Of a stretch of DNA of 64,000 nucleotides, positions 55,746 to 64,000 are shown in pieces (position 1 is the stretch's first letter; the number at the start of each line of letters is the position of its first letter). The stretch spans positions 4,116,458 through 4,180,457 of the forward strand of contig NC_031476.1 in assembly GCF_000006565.2 (NCBI RefSeq), in the 5' to 3' direction. Position numbers and translations under genes: made by a program. The stretch comes from Toxoplasma gondii ME49 (taxonomy: Eukaryota > Apicomplexa > Conoidasida > Eucoccidiorida > Sarcocystidae). The notes under the pieces are model-generated. The model worked only from the letters and a program-made list of their open reading frames with translations. It was not told the DNA's origin and did not search any database.

Positions 55746-58700
55746 GGCAGTATGTATGTACGTATGTGTTCGGCCTGACGTCACTCGCTTTGGCATCGGG
55801 TATTTTTCCGAGGCGATTTTTGTATTTTCGATGCTTACTTGGATGCAGAAGAGCAGAAACATCCAGAGGCCGTCGGCGGCCCAGAGGTTAATGCGCGCCG
55901 CGTCTCTGGCGAGGCGAGCAGCCGCGGGGTCGGGGGAGGGACGAGACCCGAGACAAGCCCTACGGGCGCCGAGGAGACACTTGTCCAGGAGTTGTGAAGC
56001 GGCGGCAGGAAGGTGCAAGCGCTCCCGCGGATAGAGGAGCCCAAGGAGCCTCAGAAGAAGCACAGAAGTCGCTTGCGACATCTGAAGCGCGGTCGATGCC
56101 CTAAGGCGCGTAGCGGCGTCGCAGAAGCAGGAAGCGACAAAGGAGACAGGAGACCCCTCCTGGTCCTTCGTTTCGGTGCTCGAGTCTCGTCTGCTTCCTC
56201 GGGAAGGCGGCAAACGAGCACAAACGCGACAAGGCCCCCACGGACTTCCGGACTCGCTTTCGAGCCTGAGCTCCGTTTTTCCAGTGCGGCCGCTCTCGGC
56301 CAGGTGGTGCCGGGAGCGCCGCAGCGCCCCACAGCAAGTCCGAGCGAGTACGGTGTCTCCGTTTCGAGACTCGCGGGCGTCTACCTGGCAACTGCGGACG
56401 CCCTCCCTCAAAACCGCTTCAACGAGAAGACGCACATGGGCAAGAAGAGGCGACTCCACGCAGACGACCGCGAAGGTCTCGGGGTCCAGTTCAGCGGCTC
56501 TGAGGGCTACAGCCAGCGACTCAAGGCCCACCGTGAGGGCGAGGGAAGAGTCGCGGCTGTCTCTGCACCTTTCTGCTGGGACGTCGCCTCTTCTTCTCGG
56601 CAGTTCGCCGTCCTGATGCCGATTCCTCAACTGCTTGCAAACATTCCCTTCTGCTCGTTCCTCACCTCGTTCTGGCTGGAGTCCCTGGGGCCGCCATTTC
56701 TCCAGGTCCCTGTCGTCGGGTGAATGGCGCGCCACCCGGGTCTGGAACGAAGCTCGAGAAGGGCGCTCTGTTTCGCTCTCGTCTCCGCCATTTGGATCGC
56801 ACCCCGAGCCTAAAGTGGTGACCGAAAAGGAGTCTTGATGGAAGGCGGCCTCCTCAGGATTCAAAGCCGCGACGAGGCCACCCCACACACCCCACAAAGT
56901 CGCCGGGTGTCTCCTTGCGGGGCCCTCGCCGAGAGCGGGAGGCGGTGTCTCCTGCGCCCTACAGCGGTCGGCGGCGCGCGGCGAGGAGACACTGGCTCCC
57001 GGCAGAAGCTGCGCGAGACAGGGGGCGGGAGACAAAGAGAGGGCCAAGCGAAGGAGACGTACTCCTGCCAGCTGGGCCTCCAAGGGAGTTCGATGAGAGA
57101 GTTTGAGGCGGCGGGGAAACGGGGCAGGAACGACGAATGGAAGAAACCAGGGCAGGACATGTCCGAGAAAACGGGGACTGCAAAGCCAGCGGCAGATCGA
57201 GCGAAGACGAAATTCGAGACCTCGCCATGCGGCTTCTTCTTCGCTTCTGTCGTCAGGAAAAGTAGTTTCGAGAACGTTGTCTGTGTCGCATCGCCTGCTT
57301 GATGAAGCGTCGCTACTGGGAATAGGCAACGGCCGGGCGCCTCCCTGACCGCCTCTCGATGGAGGGCGCCGACCTCTCTCTCTCCCTCGAGAACTCTCGT
57401 CTTCAAGCCATGCGCTATCTCGTCTCCCGCCAAGGAGGCTCCAGGGGTCTCCGCCACCCGCCAGGAGCTGGTCGTCCGACAAAGCAACTGTCGCATGCAG
57501 TCGGAGATTCTCGTCTTCTGTGTGGCTTCCCGCACTGAGAGCGAGAGAACGGAAGGTCTCCAGAATCGTGCAGAGGAAGAAAGCAGCCGCGACCGACTCT
57601 GCGAGACACTCAGGGCACCGAGAACAAAAGCCAGCAGGCAGGGGCCTCCCTGGGCCTCGTGGGGCATCCCGCGGGTCACTTGGAGCCTGTTCGGACGCGT
57701 TGGACTCCAGGGCAAGAGTCGCCGCGGCCGCCGCATCCCCGCCAGCTCCTGGCTCAGGGGCTGCGAGCCTCGCCACCGCCTCTGCACTCCGCCAGAGCAG
57801 CGCTGCCCACGCGCGAGGCGGCAGCGAGGCCAGCAGAAGGCCGGGAACTCCAGAAGCGTCACAGCTCGCCGGGGAAGGACTTGCCTCTTGCGTCGACAGT
57901 CGCGAAAGGCTGTACGCAGAGTCTGTCTCCCCGAAGGAAAAAGGCGGCCGGGGAACAACGGCGAGCAGGAGATACCAGGCGGCTTGCCGGACGTCTGGCG
58001 AGCTGTCGGCTACCCAGTAACTCGCTGCATGAAGCCACAAAGAGAAAACGTTTCGCGCAGCGAGCTGGGGACTCGTCTGGCCCCCTCTGCATGCAGATGT
58101 ATCCAAAGGAAGGACCACAGCCGCAGCCAGGACCAGGGCCTGACAGACGGGCTTCTTCCCCTGAAGCGGCGCAACGCGAAGGGAAGGCAAGGCGCCCGAG
58201 GCCGCGGCACGCGACGGCGCAAAGTGAGACGGCGCCCCCCCTTCACTCTGTAAGCAATCTGCCTTTTCGGCTTTCTCCAAGAGCAAAAGAAGCTCTTTCT
58301 CGAGCTGACGTCGAGATGCAGGAAGCCACAAGAGGCCCGGCGACCAGCCGACGTCTCCGTCGTCGTGGGAGACTCGGGTGGAGTCGCCTTTACCCCACAG
58401 TCGCGAGGCCCTGCGCCCCCGCGCCTCGCCTTCTGAGCAGTGTTGGGTCCGTCTCGCCTCGAGAAGCGGCCCCCGTGCATGCAGAGCTTCCACGCATGCA
58501 ATTCCCCCCCTGCCTCGAGACGAGGAGGCAAAGGGCCGGAAGAGGCCCTCCGCCAGGTCCAGGGCGCGGCGCCGAAGGGTGGAGAGGTCCTCAGAGATCC
58601 TCAGCAAGTCGGCGAGGAGGCGGAGGACATCCACAGCGTGGAACCAGGAGCAGAGACAGAAGCTGCATGCAAGGCTTGCCGGTTCGGACGCGGGTCTGGG

Positions 58701-61700
58701 ACGGCGATTTCGAGGCTTCCAGCGTCTCGAAGCTTGCTGACATTCCGCAAGCTCCGCGCTGCAGCCGCCGTGGAAGCTGCGGCCTGCGAGGAACGGCAGG
58801 AAGCGGAGAAGAAACTCGAGGCAGGCAAGAAGGAGGTCCAACTCTCGCACGAAGCTCGCAACGCTTCCTGAGCGCTCTTGGCATCCATACACCTGCGAGG
58901 GTGAAGCCTGCGACCCGTCCCAGTCTCCGCGCTGTGTTTCGCGTTCGCCGTCTCGAGAGGCCAACGCAGAAGGTCGAATCGACGTGAGGGTGTCGTCTCC
59001 GCTTTCAGGGAGGCGACAAACTTCATCCTGACCCCAGAGGTCACCGGCGGAGGAGGCGCAATCTGCGTCCAAGATGCTGGCTAGCTGAGCGGCGAGTTTC
59101 GCGACAAAAGGCAGAATGTGATGGCTAGCAACCTCCCCGAGCCGCGCCAAGCCCGTCTGCAGAGCCGGAGGCGTTGTCTCTTGCTCACAACGGCGCAGAA
59201 GCCGCTCTGCCCATGCGGTTTGTTCTTCTCCTTCAGCCTCGCTTCCCCGGACCTCCCTTGCCGTCTCTGCTGTTCTGCCGGTCCCCACAGCTCGTCCGCT
59301 CTCTCCCCGTCTCCCCCAGCTGTCTCCGCGGAGGGCCTCGCCTCCCGCGAGGGCGCGCAGGAGCATCTCCGCGGCCCTCACGGCTTCCAGAAATGGCACA
59401 TCTGAGGGATGCGGCAGGGCGCAGGAGCTGGGAGGCGGGGGAGGATTCGCCGCGCCGCTCGTCTCCCCTTCGGTTGGAGAGGCTCCAGACTGGCTCCTGG
59501 CAGGGCGTCGACGTTCTCCGCCGCCCACCGACGCCGGCGCGGCTCTGAGAGGCGGCGGCCGACGCAGGTGAAGCAGCAGGAGCGAAAAGTAGTGGGTATG
59601 GGGATCGACGAGGAGTTGCGCGACGCGTGGTGTCAGGAGGAGACTGGAACGCGAGAGCCCAACAACGGGGAGGACTGGAGCCGAAGAACCAAGGGAAGAC
59701 GCAGAGGCAGAAAGAGAGGCGAGGCTCGAGGACGCGGAGGGGACGCCACCGAAGAGCGCTGGGCGTATGATGTCCTCGCCAGGCGACTCCGAGCGAGAGA
59801 GAGAGGCCAGAGAAGCGGCGATCTCCGGCAAACGGAGACTCTGGAACGGCGGCTGCCGAGCAAGAAAAAACTCCTCGGGGCCAGAGAGCGACGCATTCTG
59901 CATGTCACACAGGAACCTGACAAGCTCGGGAGAGGCCCACGGAGGCACCTGTGCAGAAAGAGAGAGCGCGTCGCTCCCTTCAAACACCGGCGAAGAGTTC
60001 GGCAGCTCAGAACGCGCAAAGCCTGACGCAACAATTTCTGAAAAAAACAAGCCAGCGTCCTCGCTGCCTGTCTGCATCTCGTCCTCTCTCTCTCTCGAGT
60101 ACTTTGCGAGTTCTGCCTCCTCTCTCTCTGTCTCCTCGTCCTCTCGCTCCTCGTCATCCGTTCCCTGGCGCCGTCTCCTCAAGGGCCGCAGGTGAGGAGA
60201 CAACAGGAGCGAACAGAACGGGGCGAGATGGCTCCACGAGTCTCCCAGGAGGCCGAACGCGAGGTCTGGAGGCCGGGCGTCCCAGAAGGAGACGCTCGCG
60301 AGCCGCAGTTGCACTTGCTGCAGGGGCAGAGGAAAAAGGTAAGTCGCCGTCGCCCAACAGGGGACGAGGAGCCGCATATGCTTGTCTCCTGCGTCTCCAG
60401 GAACGCCGTGGACCACCGCCGAAGCGGCCGCCGAAGCCGCCGCGAGTGACTCCTCGGCGTCGTCCCTCCGGAGGCAGCGAGCGAGGCCAGGCTCGAGGGG
60501 ACAGCGTCGCGAGGAGACGAGGAAGGTGCAGAAGGGAGAGAAGAGGAGCCGAGCGACCAGCTGGAAGGCGAAGCAACAGAGGGCGGGAGCGGGGAGAAGG
60601 ACGAGAGACGCCAAGATTCCAGAAGCCACCAACTCGCGCTCCAAGAGTGTGTGAACCTGTGCAGAAGAGACTTCCGTCGCTGGGAGAAGGTGGAGCGGAA
60701 GCGCGAAGAAACGAAGCAACTCCGACAAGAGGCTGAGGGCGAGAGGCTCCGCAGCCGGGGGCTCTCTGTCTTCGAAGGCTTCGATACACACGGAGAAAAA
60801 GAGAGACAGCAAGGCAGGAAGCAGTTGAAGAGAAGGCGCAGAAGATTCCGAAGCCGGCGCATGATGCGTTCCGCAGACAAATGGCCCGGGGATCTCTTGA
60901 TCGCCACCCAGGCATGCAGTTGCCCCAAATGGGAAGCAGGGACTTCGCACCGCTTCGGCGCTGTGAGACGAGGCAGAGGATTCGCTTCGACTGGCTGCCT
61001 CTTGGAAGAAAGCAGGAGACGAGAAGAAGGCGATGGCCGCTCGCGGGCAGGAGACAAGAAAAACGCTCAACGCCCGGAGAGACTGCGTCTTTGTCTTCCA
61101 GTCGAGCTTGCGGTTCAGCAAAGCCACACGCAGCATGTCCACCTCGTCCTGTCTCCACTCGAGGTTTCTGACGAAGAACGCCTGCATTTCTTCTCGGCCC
61201 CGCGAGTGCCAGAACGCCGCCGCAGTCCCCAGAGGGTCGAGAGCAGGAGGCGCAGGCCGTTCTCTGCGAGCTTCCTCCTCTCCAGACTCGGCTACCGAGC
61301 CGCCTGCGAGTCCGGCCGGCGTCCGTGGACCTCTCTCGGCCTCGTTGAGGCCTCGGCAGGCCGCGGACGCTACGGCGACCGTCGCCCACCAGGCGGAACG
61401 AGAGGCGGGAGAGCCGGGTGCGAGACTCGTCGGAGACCGAGAGAGACGAAGGACGTTGAGCAGAAGCGCTTGCGCCCCGTCGCTCCTCACTGATGCGTCT
61501 ACCGAAAAGAGGCGACGAAGGAGCTGAGACAGAGAGCACCAAGATGCGAGACCGCCCGCCGCGGAAGAGGAAGAAGAGCTGCGAGAGAGGAGAGGAGGGA
61601 GGAGAGAAGGATCCCACAGGTCGATGAAGTCGAGAGCGCAGAGAGCCTCGCCTGAGACAGGCCGCCTGGAGGCGTCGGCGTCTCCTTCAGAAGAGAGACC

Positions 61701-64000
61701 CGCAAGGTGAAGAAGAAGAGGAATAAGGCTTCGAGTAAGGAACGCACGAGCTTCTTCCTGGCCAGAGACACACAGCTCGTATACAAAGTCTGGAGCGAGA
61801 AGGAGACCGAGAAGGTCCGCGCGAGAGCCTGGGCGTCGACCCAAGGGCGGCGTGGAAGAGTCAGAGACGCAGGCCATGTCCAAGAGAGAACGAACAAGAC
61901 GAGGGACTCCAGGATTCGGACAAGCCAGCAGCGATAAGAGAGCAAACAACCGCAGTGGCTTCGGGCGTCCTGAGCCAAGCGAATAGGAAGCAGAAGACGA
62001 AGCGGAAGAACATGTGCCACCCAACAACGCTGAGGAGACAACATTTGCAACGAGAGAGAAAAGGAGCTCCGAGAGAAGGTCGCGAGTGACATTCCCTCGG
62101 CTGTCCGAGGTTCCTCGTTCTCCCCGTGTGGGGCGTTGCAGGATTGTCATCGATGGTGTACAACTCCCCTGCAGAAGGCGTCTTCTCTCTTGCTGAGTCG
62201 GATCGCGAGGGGATCCGAGGAGGAGCAAATAAAGAGGAAAAAGAGCGGCGTCGCCTGGACAAGAAAACGCGGACCGATCGCACCCAGAAGCTAACGCGTC
62301 GAGCTCTTGAGACCGCTGCGAAGGCCGGCAGACAGAACATTGCTCCGTATCTCTTGCCCGACCTGAGTCGCAGGTTTTCGAACCAAAGCCAAGGGCCTCG
62401 CCCCCTGATGCCGCACCCTCTCCTGCGCTGTCACCAGGCCTCGCATATCGTCCCAGAGAGGCCGCAAAGGTTTCCAGGAAATCCGCGCAGTTGACAGTTT
62501 CGTTTCGCTGATCTGAACTTTCTGTTGAGGATTCTGCAGGTTGCTGCGAGAACGGGAATCTCTCCCTCTGTTCTCGCGCTTCTTCGTCGCTTCTCGCTCC
62601 TTGGGCTTCTCTACGAGACACGCACTCCAGCGCATGGACCTCTCGCGAGCGCGAGGCGAAACGAAGAAGAGCCAGAAGGGCGTCCAGGAGAAGCAGGCCT
62701 TCAAGAACTGCGTAGCCGAGGGCAAAGCCTCTTTCTGCCGCTGTCTGCACTGAAATTCCGAACTTGCAGTTCAGGCCTCCGGGCGCAGGGTGGCGAGACG
62801 AGTCGGCCTCAGTTCCCCGCTGCAAGCGCCGCGGTGGAGCTCCAGCGAAGGCGCGCGGGGCGACGGGGCCTGAGGAGACAGGCGCAGCGTCTGGCGGCGG
62901 CAGGAAAGTTCTGCGGAGGATGGAGCTCTCTCCCCCGCGGGGAGCGCGCAAGACGAGAGGCTCGAGGAGGAGAGGAAGAAGACGAGGACGACAAAAGAGC
63001 AAGTTGGACTTGAAGAGGAAAAAGACGAGAAGCGGAAGAAGGCGCGTTTCGTGGAGCCACACGAAGCGAAGGGGCGGAGACACCCACCGAAGCGTTAAAA
63101 GGAAGATGTCCAAAAACGCTGAAAACAGACAGGACGCGGAAGGGAGAGAACAAACGAGAAACGCCGGTGAGGGGAGAGAGCGAAGCCGCACACAAACCTC
63201 AGAGACAGACAGGCGACGCAGAGATGCATAAGAAGAAATAGACGAAGCCAGCAGAGACCGACTGAGACACGCAGAAGGAACAGAAAAGCGCGGGAGAACA
63301 GAGGGAGAAGAACGCCACGGTAGTGGCCAGAAACAGATCCCAGACCCGCCAGGGGGGAGGAAGAAGAGAAAAAAGAATGTGAAACGAAGGACAGGAGGAA
63401 ACGGAGCACTTGCCATCTTGTTCAGGTGTCAGAGGAGTTGCGGTAGACGTTGCGACGAGCTCGTCTACAGAGATGAGGCCGCGGTCGATCGTCCACTCTC
63501 TCCCGAGAGACGCCCCTGTCTCTGTGCGACCGCGGAGACACGGAGCGAGCTGAAGCAGGCGGTGTGTCTCTTCTCGCAGCTTCTTCCCCACACTCTCGCC
63601 CTCCCAAGCTGTCTCGGCTGTGCGCGCCTCCACTCGTGGGCCACCGCTTCCACGCATGTTGTCTCCACTCTGATCTGAAGACGAGAAATCGAGAGCAGCT
63701 CGAGGGAAGTAAAATGTCACTCCCGCAAACAGCTGCCTTCCGACGACCAGCGCCTCCTCGAGAGACAGACTGAAACTGCCTGCAGAGCCGACAGAATCGC
63801 CGAGCGACGCGGGCGACGTAGGCCTCCCCTCTTGATCGAGATCCGCTTGGATGCGGAGAGAGAGAACTTGCATGCAGAGCGAGAGAAGCGAACGAAGCTC
63901 GGGAAGCGCTGAAGGCTCCCACAAACCGTATTGGAAGGCGCTGGACAGAAGCGACAGAATCAGCGAACGAGGAGGAAGCCTCCCTCGACACCCGCATCCC
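51626..64000 (-). CDS. Giant hypothetical protein with helical (ARM/HEAT-like) segments, 5' partial
   Basis: The coding frame is open to the right edge. Exons: 64000-63414, 62749-55839 (6,911 bp), 55037-53775 and 53269-51626. Phases agree at every junction, and more than 3,460 residues are encoded here. The protein is dominated by Leu/Ala-rich helices of 15-25 residues separated by Ser/Arg/Glu-rich spacers, for example YAVLEGLLLLDALLALLRF, PLALSLLSELLRFFALPLHL and IDLLASALLVPSLSFASLAAL. This pattern fits an alpha-solenoid such as armadillo or HEAT repeats. No catalytic motif, signal peptide or membrane segment of typical hydrophobicity was seen. A rotatin-like centriole/basal-body role was considered because of size and fold type, but nothing specific supports it. 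The first intron uses a GC donor if the chosen join is right. Introns two and three hold TA repeats. Confidence 0.8.
53589..53640. repeat. TA microsatellite in the last intron of the giant gene
   Basis: Two TA blocks separated by TACATA. Confidence 0.95.
55488..55575. repeat. Paired TA microsatellites in an intron of the giant gene
   Basis: TA runs at 55488-55511 and about 55538-55575 with a short unique spacer. Confidence 0.95.
55717..55745. repeat. TA microsatellite in an intron of the giant gene
   Basis: A TA run of about 29 bases roughly 95 bases downstream (in transcript sense) of the 6.9 kb exon donor. Confidence 0.95.
62750..63413 (-). other. Candidate GC-AG intron in the giant gene
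   Basis: On the minus strand, exon text GAACAAGATG is followed by GCAAGT, and the acceptor is AATTTCAG before 62749. Phase 1 agrees on both sides and with the 6,911 bp exon that follows. The acceptor tract is weak. Confidence 0.5.

Noticed and set aside
57659..58987. 442-codon plus-strand ORF
   Set aside because: Antisense shadow of the 6.9 kb exon, rich in Arg/Pro, with no motif.
60154..61617. 487-codon second minus-strand frame
   Set aside because: Alternate frame within the 6.9 kb exon. The chosen frame is open for the whole exon and has Leu-rich helices.

Overview
This window looks like nuclear DNA of a tissue-cyst-forming coccidian (Toxoplasma, Hammondia or Neospora type). Genes are intron-rich with GT-AG and some GC-AG introns, proteins carry long Ser/Arg/Glu-rich low-complexity insertions, TA microsatellites are common in introns, the octamer TGCATGCA is strongly over-represented, and a eukaryotic tRNA-Gln is present. 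Species cannot be fixed from sequence alone. Exon structures were built by hand from splice signals, phase consistency and family motifs. The ends of several genes are less certain than their cores.

Layout, left to right. 1-858 (+): a 5'-truncated basic nuclear-type protein. 2372-7238 (-): a multi-exon gene ending in a Dpy-30 motif. 9435-11339 (+): an intronless secreted protein with 44 regularly spaced cysteines. 12530-15439 (-): HslV/ClpQ protease subunit, probably mitochondrial. 17294-17365 (+): tRNA-Gln(CUG). 17696-21366 (-): RsmD-family rRNA guanine-N2 methyltransferase with an altered catalytic motif. 21913-23230 (-): a signal-anchored protein. 23744-26038 (-): a small cysteine-containing unknown. 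27503-35377 (+): a 12-exon NDR/LATS-type AGC kinase. 37650-42538 (-): one or two multi-exon genes starting with an SR-rich exon. 44333-49185 (+): a polyprenol reductase (SRD5A3/DFG10 family) with very large inserts. 51626-64000 (-): a giant helical-repeat-like protein that runs off the right edge and contains a 6.9 kb exon.

The genes do not form an operon or pathway. HslV and RsmD are neighbours of bacterial ancestry, both expected to act in an endosymbiotic organelle. SRD5A3 supplies dolichol for glycosylation and GPI anchors. The NDR kinase is a signalling/cell-division kinase that normally works with MOB. The small cysteine gene and the kinase are divergent, as are the SR-rich gene and the polyprenol reductase. 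The kinase converges on the SR-rich gene, and the reductase converges on the giant gene.

No CRISPR array, insertion sequence, prophage or viral element was seen. The most unusual features are a NDR hydrophobic motif with Glu at the phospho-site, an RsmD with CPPY instead of DPPY, several GC-AG introns, and the cysteine-triad secreted protein.
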